A stretch of DNA of 64,000 bases. It comes from Magallana angulata (Eukaryota > Mollusca > Bivalvia > Ostreida > Ostreidae). The notes below the pieces were generated by a model, which had not been told where the DNA came from, did no database searches, and saw nothing but the letters and a program-made list of their open reading frames with translations. How positions within the stretch are numbered: position 1 is the stretch's first letter; every line of letters starts with the position of its first letter. This document shows, piece by piece, positions 1 through 13,700 of this stretch. The position numbers and the translations under genes were made by a program. Location of the stretch: contig NC_069117.1 of NCBI RefSeq assembly GCF_025612915.1, forward strand, positions 37,367,327 to 37,431,326, read 5' to 3'.

Positions 1-1448
1 CCTGTTATATTCATCGCTTGATGATTCCAAAATAATAATTTAATAGAATGTCGGTGATTTGTTCACAGGTCTATCACTCAAGTTCAACTTCTTTTATCTA
101 TTGTCATAAAGAAATGGAATACCCTCAAATCAATTAAAGATGACAAAATTTGATAATCCATAATTATTAACAGATAGTGTTTATTCTGTTTCGGAATATA
201 TACAACTTGAATTATACCCTTGGACCCGGCAATCTCAAATTCAGACACACTTATTAAAAATTTTATTCAAAGACTAACTTTACTTAAGAAGAAAACCCTT
301 AGAATTCCATAATAAGAACAGAAATTACATTTTGTGAATGTAATACGATAGAATTCTTGTCGGTTAAACCACGGTTAAAATCACTTTTATTATACGACAT
401 AATATTATATGAATAGTGGTATTTCATTGTAGTTTTAAACAAAATAACAAAATGGCGATTGGTTAAATATTCATAAATATTCATGTGACTTAAGAATTGA
501 TGTGATTGAAAATGTAACACAATTGTTATAAGATTGTGAGATACATGGTTTTTTGTGTGTTTTTTTTTCAATTTATTTTGTATGATTTAGATATATATAT
601 ATTTATATAAACTACATGTACGAAATTGAATAAAATGATTAAAAATTAAAAAAAAAAAAATATTCATAACAAATTATTGCTGTTATATGCTATGCTGTGG
701 GGCGTCATTCAAAGTCAACAAAATATTCTTGTTCAAGTAAAGTATTGAACTCTAAAATCTAAATTAACGTTTCTATAATAATAATAATAATAAAGGACTG
801 TGTTTTATTTTGTGTGTCTTTCTATCATAATAAAGGTAAAAGAATTCAGTAAATTGCGACCCTGATTCATAAATCCACTGGTTTACGGATATTTGCGACC
901 AGAAAATTCATATTATTTTTCATTGTGTATAGATACACTGGTGAGTACTCTCAAATCGTAAAAATTAAATTCGTAGTAAATTTTTTTGAATTGTCATTTT
1001 TAAAGTCTTGTGAACGTATACTCTAGGGTCTTCTTATAGACATGAATAAACTCTCAAGTTTTATGACTCGTTGAGGAGATGAGGGGAACCAACGAACTCC
1101 ATGATCAAGGAGCCACCATGATTATTGATACTAAAATAGATTTACTGTCATCATCAAAAGAAAATTTTGCAAGTACAGCTTTCGAGAAGAATTTCTATAT
1201 GTAGTTTTTAACATATTTTCTGATTGATAGAGTATATCAGATTGTAATTGTTTCCAAGAGTATTTCCGCCATGTACATGTTAAGCTCTTGTATATGCATA
1301 GTTTATAATCAGAGCAATGGCTAATATGATAACTAGGCATCCCGGCTTTAGAATGTGAAGAAAGACAATTTACATTGTGTTTATTCAAGTATCAACTATT
1401 TTAACTGGAATGTGGTTTACTTTGCTTTTCTACAGTTCCTGTTTCCAA
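1..1448. other. AT-rich flank, no gene recognised
   Basis: I see no coding exon, RNA gene or clear repeat here. It may hold the signal-peptide exon of the receptor gene that follows, because that gene's first recognisable exon has no hydrophobic leader. I could not find a convincing one. Confidence 0.4.
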
Positions 1449-4154
1449 ATGAGGTTCGTCGTCAAAACTGAATGTGCAAACAGTGGAGGAAAGTAAGCGT
1501 TATAACTTATTGTAAATCATTTGTTGAATAATTGTTGTACATATTTTCTACGATTGTTGATGCTATTGTTGGAGAATTGGGCATACATGTATTAACTCAA
1601 TACTGTACGGATATAAAAAGACATACTACAGTTTACCAAACCGCTTGTACTAAAACATGACATGTTTGCACAAACGCTAGTTTTAAACTATTTCAAGCAG
1701 CATCGTTTTATTAGCTCTTTTTGGAAAACCTTATGCCACGACAAAGTGATAATGTGCAACTTACACTGGTGTTATAAAAACCAGTATTTAAATATAATCC
1801 CCTTTTGTGTGAGATTATATACGTCATTAGCTACTTAAATAAAAGGTCGATCGAATTACTCCATTGAATACCGGTGAAGAACTGTCACTACCTTTGTTTT
1901 CTTTCTCAGTAGTATAAAGGCAAATGTTTTCGATATCATTGAATTTGCTTAAAGTATAATTATTGTATATGAAATGAGTTCTCGTGTGCTCATTGAGGCC
2001 TGAGGAATATTTACATGGTATCGTGACATATCAGCTCAATGTCAAGTCCAAGTCCGATGAGTTTGTTCTTGTTGAGTTTGTAAGTGATCGATATTATATT
2101 GAATCTCACATTAGTTGTAATTGTTATAAAGTTGTAATTGATAAAAAAAATATACGAACAATGTATCTAATAATACTATTTAATTAATTTATTCAATGAA
2201 AAGGAATACTGTGGAAAATTGTATAATGATTTATTCATATCTTCCGGGTGATGAAAGTAGGAAGTTATAATAATTAAACCATTCCCTTTTCATGGAAGAA
2301 TATATTTATACGGAAATGAAATCCATTTGGGAAAATATATTTTAATCAAGGAAATAACTAAAATGGATGATTTTTTACCAACGAAACTGCATAATTTCTG
2401 GAGATGTAAAAACAAATGTCTCATTCTATTAATTATATCCTTAAATGCAGAAACGACAAGTAAAGGATCCTGTGTAAACGAACGGTATGTACAGGGATAT
2501 TGTGTGGCATGTTCTTACCGATATAGAATATCTTCATTCATTGCAAACACAAATCTGTAATGCAAAAATATTGAAGAATGCAAAATGCTAATAAAGCACT
2601 GACTAAAATATAACCAAAACCTTCGGTGTCATATATGTTGCAGCAAATTGACTCATATTTCATTAAAGAATTATCAGTATGACAACCATAGCGGGTACCT
2701 AGTTTCAGTGCTGAGTGTGTAATAAATGTATAAGTAAGTGGTAAATAAATTTGGCGTCATTTAGGAATTAATGTTCATAAAATTTTATTTTTCAGGGGCG
2801 AATGCTGCACCAACTTCCATCTAATCAACGGAACATGCGCTGGTGTTTTATACTCTCTTATATTAAATTAAAACAAAATATTTTAATCGCGTTATTTCTT
2901 TTTATTATGGAGTATTTAGTTGCAGAAGGCAACAAGGTTTTAATGACCTTTCTGTTCTATTACAGCATGTCCTCCTGGAACTTACGGAGATAATTGTTCC
3001 ACCGCATGCCCAAATCAACATTATGGAGAAAACTGTGGTCTCAAATGTAATTGTGGGCCTGATGAAGAGTGTCACACTTTACACGGCTGTAGAAGTATTA
3101 CCACAAGTAAGTTATATACATAAGTGATAAATTGTATGCATCAGAAATTATTCATTCTAGTTTTACACAGATATCGGTATTTTGTAAACGCATGACTGCA
3201 TACGACGATGGGTTGAAATTTGGTCAAAATCTTAACTATCTAAACTATTTATTCAAATTATATAGAACCACATCCCATGATAGTTTTCTTGTTCACATTT
3301 ATAATTTCAAATTTGAGTAAGAGAAACTGCCATTATACTTTACAGCACCCACCAGCCAAACAACAACTAAATCAAACATCGACGAGGAGAAAACTTCATT
3401 ATCCACCACTGAAGTGTCAGATACTTTTTTACAGAGTTCAGCTCAAGCTAATATAGAAAAAATAACAAAGGGTAATACCAAATTTACACCCAAAGTAAGT
3501 ATCTTATCCACCACGACTGGGACCGGACCTACCCTCGGGGGTGGAGACTCTAGTACCACCCGTGTTATCATTATTACAGGGTCAGTGTTATCTTTGTTCT
3601 TAATCATAATAATAGTCAACCAGATTCACGAGAAATTGAAAAAGCGTCGGACAGAAAAAGTTTACAGTAATCGTAATCAGGGTTCATCAAACATGATAGA
3701 GGAAGAAACGTATGTCGATATCAACGAGTCTGGCATGCTGGGATATACTTCCAGATACGACAAAATTAAGTCTCAGTCTTCAGTTGTTCAACGTAGTAAA
3801 GGAGATAGTGGTACTTTAAAAATTGAAGCAAATGTTTTGCCACCGATACTTCCATCTCGAATGGACAACGATACAAATTCTGATTCAAGTCAAGTAATTA
3901 CTGAACATCACACAGAGTATTTAGATGTCGTACATCAAGGACCAACTGGGAACCCAGACAATGCCTACGTGGACCCAGTGACCAGCAAAAAGAACAATGC
4001 CTATACAGAGGTGGTAGGTACACCGCCAGATGATCAAGTGCATGGGGAACATGCAGACAACAATTCAAGAGGGGCATATCAGGAAATTGATGAAGAGGTA
4101 TTTGATGAAGGACATAGCATACATAGAGATGGTTATCTTCAAGTAGTTCATTAG
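1449..4154 (+). CDS. MEGF-like single-pass receptor, tandem copy A
   Basis: Four exons keep one frame: 1449-1492, 2796-2842, 2966-3106 and 3346-4154 (346 aa). Residues 1-77 are cysteine-rich. They hold the GECCTNFHLINGTC motif followed by an EGF/laminin-like exon of the MEGF10/Draper type (PPGTYGDNC, then CNCGPDEECHTLHGC). A Thr/Ser-rich stalk follows, then a membrane helix at about 151-172 with basic stop-transfer residues, and a tail of about 174 aa. The tail carries spaced tyrosine motifs YVDI, YLDVV, YVDPV, YTEVV, YQEI and YLQVV, which resemble SH2-docking or ITAM/ITIM-type sites. No signal peptide precedes residue 1, so an upstream exon is probably missing and the ATG used is provisional. 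Two paralogues follow on the same strand. An engulfment or immune receptor role is inferred from family resemblance only. Confidence 0.75.
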
Positions 4155-4298
4155 TGAATATTTTGTATGTATTCTACAATGCAAATGAGGCACAATTTTA
4201 AGATTTATGATAATGTTTAAATCGCAGAACCATACACAAACACACATAGATTCCTGAATGGTACAAAACAGTAGTATATGTATATCATATGTAGTTGC

Positions 4299-4304
4299 AA
4301 TAAA
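4299..4304 (+). terminator. Poly(A) signal of receptor copy A
   Basis: AATAAA lies about 145 bp after the stop codon of receptor copy A, a normal distance for a 3' UTR end. Confidence 0.5.
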
Positions 4305-4377
4305 TTATATTTACTTACAAACTCTAACTCTAAGTATAGTTTGATTAAGACATTTTTTCAATAACTAGAACTAATGG

Positions 4378-4587
4378 TACTGTGGATTCATTATTGTTCG
4401 TGGGGGGAGCAGTGTACGTTCCTTTCATGGGTAACCCTTGCCCACGAATTTTTATCCCCACGAACCTATACGCAATTATTTGTTTAATATTTAGTGAAAT
4501 TATTGCGATCACACTACCAACGAAATTACGTCCCCACGGACCGGGAAAATTTTGACTACCCACAATCATAAAAATGAGTCTACAGTA
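4378..4587. repeat. MITE-like element, TACTGTGG family (copy 1)
   Basis: It begins TACTGTGGATTCATT and ends near CTACAGTA. The inside is rich in TTCGTGGGG and CCCCACGAA blocks that are inverted relative to each other. A second member at 29,462-29,671 has better preserved ends. There is no coding capacity. Confidence 0.55.
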
Positions 4588-5539
4588 TAGTGTAATGTAA
4601 ACCACGAAACATGAGTAAAAAGTCTTTTTGTAAAGTTTTTTGAGATGGCAGCAGGTTTAGCGGTGATTCATGTGATGATTATGTCATTTAAAGTACGAAC
4701 TGTCTTTTTGATTTTTATGCAGTTGGTCGATCATTATTGGGTTTATTTCTCATATAAACAGTAACTGGGGTGTTTACTTTTTATCTCTTTTTTGATAACT
4801 ATTTACTAAATTTGTTTTTTTTTTCAGGTGTTTCTATGTCTTTCTTGTGTGTTTGACATAAAATGAAAGTAAATTATTTTGTGTTGCGTTCTTGTTTTCC
4901 TAAGAGCACATGCGTTATAGTTTTCATACATTTGTGTTATAATCATTTACATACATGTAGTAACTAAGAGTAGTACTTTCAAAATACATGAACATAAAAT
5001 GAAAGATATCTTCAGGTGGATACATTGATTGAAAGCATGTGTGGTATGTTTCTCTGCTTTGTTTAAAGGAAACTGCCCAACTACATACATTTATGCAATA
5101 GAGTTTCCGAGTTCTCACTTTGTTTAAGTTGGATAAAAACAAAAGAAGTAAATGTATGAAAAAGATTTCAAATGGCTAGTTTTAATGGGATTGGTGTTAA
5201 TAAAACATTTCTTGGTTTATCAGAAGCGATTAAATTCAGGTGAGCTAAAATCTGAAGCTCGTCAGTTTTCCATTCAAACTAAAGTAAGATTATTCAACAG
5301 CATGGTCCTGTCAGTCTGTCAGCGAGGACAGCAGCCAAAGACAGGGACAGGTGGAGGCAGTGTATCCGGGCCTTATGTACCAGCAGACACGAAGAGATTA
5401 GGTGAGGTAAAACAGATGACTATAATTCCAATGCAACATGTGTCAAACAGTGGAATCTCCTGTATCCGCTTAAAGGGATATTCCATGTATTTCATCTTAA
5501 ACCTGTTACTTTAGTAAAATAGAAAGAGTCAATTTTCAA

Positions 5540-5920
5540 GATGGTCATTTCTCAACATTTACAGAAAAATTTACTATTCAACCAAAATTTGAATGTCATT
5601 CGTTGACTTATAAACGAGACACAGAGCTAATGCATCTTTTTGATTTATACAAAGTCCAGGTCATGTTTTTGTTTACAATTTAAATTTTAAAAAGAAAATT
5701 CCAGATTCAGACCTTAAATTAATGTGACAAACGCTAATAACTAGCAAATGGGAAAATCAGCATTAAAAAACTTATTTACTAAAATAACGGTATATTGAAC
5801 CATACGAATGTATACAAAAACAAGGCACGAATTTTGTTTACATAACAAAAAGTTGTAAGTTCTGTATCTTGCTTATAATTCTACGACTGACGCTCAAATT
5901 TGGGTTGATCATTATACAAA
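5540..5920. repeat. Foldback/MITE-like element (diverged copy)
   Basis: Both halves carry related inverted blocks (TTTGAATGTCATTCGTTGA on the left; ACTGACGCTCAAATTTG on the right) around paired GTTTACA motifs. The better copy is at 6,998-7,494. Ends are approximate. Confidence 0.5.
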
Positions 5921-6997
5921 TGCATAATGTAACTACATGTTTAGGATGCTTTCTCGCTTGTAAACAACGGATATACGAACCAATCTGCCAGAAAGCTGTC
6001 TCATGGGACGTTCAATCTGTCCAATTTGATGTAATTTTTTATTGCAAAAACACATTAAAAATCTGTATTAAAGTATTTAAAGCGCCCCGCTCTTAGTAAA
6101 ATCAAACAAGCTTGATTACCAACAATTAGAGTAAACGTAGAATTAAGATTTGTAATCATAATTTCAACATACGTGTGCATGCCTTTTCTAAATGCATTTA
6201 CAGGGAAGTTGAACGGTCTTCTATCTGCTTGGCAGCATCAGCTTACGTAAACTTCCTATGACAACAAACGGAAATTAAACACATAGTCAACAGAGTATTC
6301 AATATTCACTTTTGTTCACATCTTTTATTTTTGGGCTGATATACTTAGAGATCTAGACTAGATTTCAAAAATGACCGTCAAAATAGGCGTCTGTTCTTAC
6401 AAAAAGTAAGTTGTATATATTTATATTTAAATTCCATTCAAATACGTTAACTTTCATTTGGGGTCTTATAATCCTTTTCAGATTCAAAATGAATATTCAT
6501 ATTCCACAAATAATTTTTTGCTCAACCAAATAAACAATTGTGTTCATGAAATAGTTTTATAAGGAACAATCCATATAATTTGTTTTTATCTTACTGTTCT
6601 AAAAAAGATTTTAAAGTGTCGTTTTTCATTTTTGTTCCAATTTTGACCTCAATGTCGAGCAACTTTAAAACTAATTCGTAGTTCAAGTAATGCTTAGTCG
6701 GTTACAATTAAAAGTACCGAAATTGCAATTTTAAATACTACCAAAAAAATAATAATTGTATAATAATATATAAGAAATTGAAATTCATGTAGTGATATCA
6801 AACAAAAACATCTAAGAAAAAAAAGTAATGAAAATGATTTAAGCATATTATTCAATTCGAGAAGGTGATGTTTAATTAACTAGTACTGCTCAATGTACAG
6901 GAAGTATTGTTTATATTTTCTTTTAGTGATAAGCCTGTGTGCTGCACATATTACCATCTAAAAGACGGAATATGTACAGGTAAGAAATAATATCTTA

Positions 6998-7494
6998 AAG
7001 GGGCATGGTCACGATTTTGGTCAAAAATTATTTTTCCAATTTTAATTTTTCCAATTTTAATATTTACAATGCTTCATTAAGGCAGTTTTAATAGGCAACC
7101 ATAATTTGAGTGTCATTCGTTGAGTTATAAGTGAGTTACAGAGTTTGAAATTCTTTGCTATGTAAACAAAGCGTTTGTTTACATTTTGAATGTTGAAGTG
7201 AAAATTCCTTTCTTAGACATAAAATGAATATGTTAAACATTAGGAACTGTTTATTTTGGCTTAAAATGAATAAAAAGATTTAAAACGTTTTTTATTGGTA
7301 TATTAAACATATGTAAACAAAAACAGGAAACGAGCCTTGTTTACACAACAAAGAATTGCAAGCCCTGTATCCTGCTAATAACTCTACGAATGACTCTCAA
7401 ATTTCATTTGATCATTAAAAATGCATTCTTAAAGCATTTTAAATAATAAAAAACAGAAAAATAGAACTTGACCCAAATCGTGACCAAGCCCATT
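6998..7494. repeat. Foldback MITE with ~23-bp terminal inverted repeats
   Basis: The left end GGGCATGGTCACGATTTTGG and the right end CCCAAATCGTGACCAAGCCC are near-perfect inverted repeats. The internal arms also pair (ATTCGTTGAGTTATAAG with CTAATAACTCTACGAAT). It lies in the intron of receptor copy B where the missing EGF exon would be expected. Confidence 0.65.
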
Positions 7495-8170
7495 TAAATA
7501 TACACATACATACACCTATCAGCGAAGAGCAAGTGATTTTGACAGTAAAAGTCCAGGGAGTTTACTATTTTCTCTATACCCGGAGAATTTAACAAGAAAA
7601 AAAATTAAATCTGACAATTTTTTTTCATTCGGAGATTCTTGGACCACAACGCTTAATTTTACAACACCGTCACTTGTTACTCTCACGTTGTTTGCAAAAC
7701 AGATTTCTTGTAAACTTTTTACAACCTGACAATGGGTGTGTTAAAACACAACCTTTTGTTAACCTTTAAAATATCAAATTCTCACATGATTTCTTGTTCA
7801 TTACGGATATATTCTCTTAATTCTTTTACATATCAAGTTTTTGTTGTTCTGATTTGTCTTTTAAAAATTGTTGTCAAATGACAATAAATGCATAATTACA
7901 ATACCATTATCTAATCAAACTATCCCAAAAGTGTTCAGATCTTCCTTTTTACATACAGAAATGAAAAATTTCCCAAACATTTTTTTTTAAAATACTGGTT
8001 AATAAAAGTTCCAGAAAACCCATATTAATATTTGAAAGCATTTATCGATTTATTTGTCGTAGAACAATGAAATTATGTTTCAAAAATATACTAAATCATT
8101 CCTTTTTATCTTATAAGTACGGTGTCTTATATTGAAACGATTCACAGAGGATTTGAATTTCTATTACACC

Positions 8171-8264
8171 TTCTTTTGGTGATTCATGTGGGCATGGCAC
8201 TAACGCGGTTTCTGCAATGATCGTTAGACCTTCACAGCCCGCATAAATCATCAAAGATAGCATT
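8171..8264. repeat. Short hairpin repeat (GATTCATG/CATAAATC family)
   Basis: TTGGTGATTCATGTGGG pairs with CCCGCATAAATCATCAAAG across a ~50-bp centre. The same hairpin recurs at 15,492-15,630, 44,149-44,222 and 54,822-54,898. Confidence 0.55.
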
Positions 8265-10269
8265 TTTTGTTTATTTTCACATCTTTCTTTCTTAAAACAA
8301 ATATTGCTTTCAATGGTCTAGAGAAGGACTTAAATGCATTTTCTATGGTTTGTGTGAACTTTTTGTTAGTTGTGCCGTATGAGTAGTCAATGAATGGACA
8401 AATTACACTAACCAAAGGTGATTTTGAATGTCAAATTTATTCAGTAATGATATCTAATTCAGAAAATGTCAGGGATATGTATTGGAAATACAGAAAAGGC
8501 AAACAGGCATGCTTAATCTAGACATGAAACCCATTTTAAAATTTAAGCGATAAAAAAGACTGGTCATATATTTTATACAAAAACCCAGTAAATGCTTTAA
8601 ATCGGCATAAATTATTATACTGGTTTTAAAGAAACGTCACATAAAAAAATCTATACATTTTCTTTTCTGGCATATACTTTTTTCATCTGATTTGATTTTC
8701 GGTCTTCCGATCTAATTTTAATTCTAATGCTTCAATGCAAAGAGTTTATTTATCACATTTGTGCATACACAGAATCAACAAATCAGTCTACAGCACAGAA
8801 ATCTGAACAGTCAGTACAGCCAACGATACTAACAACAATAGCAACAACAGAACCTCGACTCGTGATGACAAAACGGTCTTCCTCAATGCTAAAAACCAAC
8901 ACCAAAACGGGGACTGCCGGATCGTTCAGTTCTACATACCTGGCTCTGACGTCTCTAGAGGCCACTCCAATGCCTGGTTCTACGGGCGTTCCCCCAAAGC
9001 ATACGTCACAGACGTCTGTCATTATCATCGTCGGGGGTCTTGTATGTTCCTTTCTCATTTTCATACTAGGCATCCAAATCCACAGCAAATTTCTGAAACG
9101 GAAAAACGCATCTAGGCGAAAAATTGGTGAAAATCTTATAACCTCTACGAAATGGAAGATGTCTACAACCACATTGAAGACGGTCATGTCTCAATGGTCT
9201 CAGATAAGTACGATGTTGTTGCAAATCAGAATGATGCAGAGAGCTCGACTTCTTCCAACATCAGTCCAAAATTTGACAAACCTAATAAAAACCTCGCTCC
9301 AACCTGCGTTTATTCAAAGACAACAAGGGATGGTAATATTTGTCATAGCCCTACCCAGAGCCAAGATAATTTGTACATTGATCCAGTAGCCAAACTGTGT
9401 AATGGTTACACAGATCTTGTAGCATCGCCACCAAGAAATGAAATGCAGGAAGAGACTGGTGAAAATAATCCAAAGGAAGCTTTTCAGAAAGTGGATTCAA
9501 GTCTGGTTAATGAAGAGCAAAACATACAAAAAGAAAATTATCTCGATGTAGAATAACAATAAAAACTGAAGCAAACAGGACAAAACTGATTATGTAAGTT
9601 ATTTTAAATTACCAGTACTTGATAAAATTTGCAGTTCAAGGTACTTTATGCACACGTCACATCCTTACATGGTGAACTGCTTATTTACTGATAACGGACG
9701 ATCAGGTACAAAATACTGGATAGGAATGTCACCGAATGCTGGTATTCGTTGTGATGATCTTTAAATCTTTATTTATGATTCTTATATTCGAAGTTTTCAA
9801 ATGAGTTTGACTAATTACATGTACATAAATTATAATATTTTTGTGATAATAAATGTAAACATACTTATTTTGTGCTATTGCTTGATATTATAATAAATGT
9901 AAGTTCATGAACTTGTTTTCTTGATTTGTGTATATTTAATCATTTTTGGAAAATAAACAAAAATGTCACTATTACAATTATCACCAATCAGAAAATTGGA
10001 TATTTTTTTAAAAACCGCTTAGCCTATAAAGATGTTCAATTACCTCATCAAAACATACAATAATCAGAGATGATAGCTCTTCTCGATGAATTGTTTAATA
10101 CAAGGAATTTCCATGAATTATCATCATCAGAACTATTCATTTAATATAACTCATGTACATTCAATTATACAAATATCAGCCCATCAAGTTAAAGCGTTTA
10201 ATGTTTTTATGAAAATTTTACTGCAACTTTATTGTGATCCTTTTATAATACACAGCGGTTAATTTCGTG

Positions 10270-10270
<1 letters not shown>

Positions 10271-10341
<71 letters not shown>

Positions 10342-10347
10342 TATAAT

Positions 10348-10424
<77 letters not shown>

Positions 10425-10433
10425 TAGTATATA
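10271..10433. repeat. (TA)n microsatellite
   Basis: About 160 bp of nearly pure TA dinucleotides with a few register slips, between receptor copies B and C. Confidence 0.95.
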
Positions 10434-10754
10434 TATTACTAAGTATGTAATTAAAAAAAAAAGGACACTACTTCAATCTCCAGTTTAGCTGGACTACAAA
10501 AATTATATAATAAAATTTGTATAATAAATTAATGTCTTTAATACATTTTCTATTGATTATGATGTATTTCAAAAACGTTGTATTTTTATACATGTAATCA
10601 GGAAATTAGATGGTCTACAACCTGGAAGTATCATCGGCAAAGCAGCATATGCGTAAAAACATTGTCAAGTGCCTGTGTGCATAAATATTGAAATTATTTA
10701 ATAATAGTACATATAGAATGCATTGATTTAAAATAGTTCCGCATTTCAGTAAAA

Positions 10755-13700
10755 ATGAACACCAAAAACGGCGTGTGTGGTTACAAAGCGTGAGTTTCAT
10801 TACTCTTTTGCTTATTCATATATAACTTTATTCACATTTGTTTAAAATAGTTCAGTGATTTCACTTAATTTTAAGGAAACAATATTGTATTTACCGGGAA
10901 ATATATATATACAAATAGTTTTATGTTTATATTTCAAAGACAGTATGGATAGATATTGTACTTTTCTGTTACCATTAAGTGTACACTATACTTTATGCAC
11001 AAAACATGATAATAGCATAGCATGAATACAATGCATGAATACAATGTATTTTAAATGCAAATATTCATGTTTTTAATTATTGACTTAAAAATCAATTGAA
11101 GCAGAAGATTCATGACTTAACCTTAAATCAGATACATTGGAAAAAAAAACTTTCTTGTATTTATGAGATCTAATTCCAACTGTTAATGAATCATATGATT
11201 TCACGATACAATTTCTAAACTGCTGCACTATAAAGCAATAAACAAGAAAACTTATTCATAAGCATTTGTATAGTGATTCAAATTGCAGCACGAGGAATTT
11301 ACATATTAATTGACTCACATTATCATATACACATACAAATTAATGTGAAAACCTTTGACAAATCCTAGCCAGTGTTCTGGTTTGTTTGTTTCCATATTGC
11401 AACAAAACAGTAAAGCATTGTAGGTTTTATATCTGTTCTAGATTCTAAACCCTATAAGTATTGTAGACCCTTCTAAACTCTCGCTTGTCGTTTATTGATG
11501 AAAACTTGTGACAGCTTTGAAAATATTTATATCCAGTAAAAGATTAACCGCACAAAATCAACTTGAAGATTTTTTTTAACACCCCCGCCCCTTTCCCAGC
11601 TATGTTAACTCTAAAACACTATAGTTTAAGGTAAAGATAAAAGTGTACTAAATAAAGATTTTTAAGAACCCCCCCCCCCCCCTCCAAAATGTGTCGCGAT
11701 TGCTTCTGGTATGAATAAACTTGGTGCTTCTTCATGCTGCATGTAGCTTCCTTCCAAGTTAATATTGAAGTTTATTTAGTAACATTTGAATTGAGGGGTC
11801 ATTGCATTTATACTGTAAAATGACTTCATTTATGATTTTACTAATTTTTCTGAATTAGTTTCCAATTTCTATAGAAGTCCTTCAATATTGCATCTATGTT
11901 ACTTTTGAACCCATCCCCAATTTGGATTTCCTTGATGATTTGATTAAACACTTAATTTTTTGTGCAAATTATTTTCAGACAATATCTTTCATTTTGCACT
12001 AAAAAAATTAATACAATTCCGCCACCCTCGGTCGTGGTCCTCTGTTCACAAGGTTGGATGAGACAAAGATATTTTTCATGCCATTTACTTAAAGCTTCTA
12101 TTCTTAAATATTCATTCAAGCGCTCAATTCCAAAAGAATGGCATTTCTCTCAAGATCGTAAGGGCTCCAAGGGTCATAATTGAAACTTTTGCGATTAACA
12201 GACTAAGCCTCTTTGTTCCTCAGAAGATATTTAAATTTTTTATAATGAATTTAATTCAAATATGATCTATGAATTCCATGTTGAGTCCCTTCCTGGTCAT
12301 CAATATTATACCAGCCATACTTTTAATCCATCCGAACATTTCCTTTTCGTATTTATATATTCCTCCAAGGCTTGGCGTCTCTGTCCAACAAATTTTAACG
12401 CCTTTAACAAAGGATTGTTTGAGTTGTATTTTGTTTATACGGACCTAGTAGTGAACATTTTGTTTAAAATGTTGATGCACGAGGAAACATTTTTTGGGCA
12501 ACAATTGGTTAGAAATAACATTCAAACGGTACAAAGCTACTGAAAAACGAGCAATTCTCTTCAAACCTTCAACCCATTAAATGTAATATAACGATTTTGT
12601 TCATTTGTAGAGGAAATCCCGTATGTTGCAGTCATTATCATCGTATAAATGGAACGTGCGAGGGTAAGACAGCAATCCTATTCTTACCATGATTTATAAC
12701 ATTTTCAGAATAACAAGTAACTAGTGTTTTGTCATACTATAGTAACTAGCAAGTCGAGTTTGAAAGTCTTTCTTTCTTAAAACAAACTGCAGTGTAATAT
12801 ACTCTGCTAAAATTCACTGCTATTCTAATAATATCTGCAAGTTAGCAAAGATTAGTGGTACCTAATTAATTCTTGAACATATATCGTTGATCTTTTTTGA
12901 CCACTCTTACAGAATGCTTGGAAGGTTATTTTGGAAGATATTGTACACCGTGCACCTATCCGTCTTATGGATATTTGTGCCGATTTACCTGTAATTGTTT
13001 ACAACACCTATGTCACAACGTGCATGGATGTCCAGGTAGGTGATTCACATGGACAGTCTGTCCCAAGATATTTTTGCAGCATATTGGGGCTATTTTTAAT
13101 TTTAAAAAAGAAGAAGCTTATATCTGTAAAAGAAAAGCAATTGAAATCGATTAAAAGGAAAATATCCTAGATCCAAAATATCTTTATTGATATATTATCG
13201 TATTTCAATCGAAAAAAATCACAGGAACGAAAACAGATTTCTTACGTAGATTTAGAGTGGGAAATGTTGACATCTTTTCTCGATTCCGAAGTCACACGGA
13301 ATACCTCGCACAATTTTTTCAACATTATCATCCGGGTACTATCATCTCGCTTGCAATGCAAAATCCCCGTAGACTTTTTATTTTCAACCGTGTATTTAAA
13401 CCTAACAAGCTAGAGGGAGCGTTTTATACGATAAATCTTTGGATTTTTTCATGCTATCGAATGAACATCATTGTATCTAATAAATATATACAATAAAATA
13501 TGTTCAAATCAAATCAATCAAATCAATGACCATTTCCAATGATAGGTTCTCTAAGACACTTATAAAATTTAGATACAGGAAAATCAGAAATAGCGAATAT
13601 TTCGCTGCCTACTATTTATATATGGTATATTTATCTTGTTTACAAGTTTTTAACAAATATGCCGAAACAGTAGAACATTGAATATACATAGGTACAATGC

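Larger units (their letters stand above)
6371..9556 (+). pseudogene. MEGF-like receptor, tandem copy B, frame-broken
   Basis: Exons are 6371-6405, 6927-6979 and 8773-9556. Exon 1-2 gives the MTVKIGVCSYKN start and the PVCCTYYHLKDGICT motif shared with the other copies. The last exon gives a Thr/Ser stalk, a membrane helix (TSVIIIVGGLVCSFLIF) and a tail. The cysteine-rich EGF exon present in copies A and C was not found between 6,980 and 8,772, though exon 2 joins the last exon in phase. In the last exon the frame changes around 9,125-9,145. After that point the tail reads on openly from about 9,152 with YIDPV, YTDLV and terminal YLDVE. Homology to copy C crosses the shift, so this is one gene with an indel, either real decay or an assembly error. 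It is close to copy C, so the duplication is fairly recent. Confidence 0.6.

Noticed and set aside
5152-5514. 120-codon frame with FSIQTKVRLFNSMV, faintly like a LINE RT thumb
   Set aside because: The match is very short and the rest shows no family; not enough to call.
12262-12543. 93-codon plus frame in intron 1 of receptor copy C
   Set aside because: No family resemblance and no splice context; it could be an old repeat relic, but I cannot support it.
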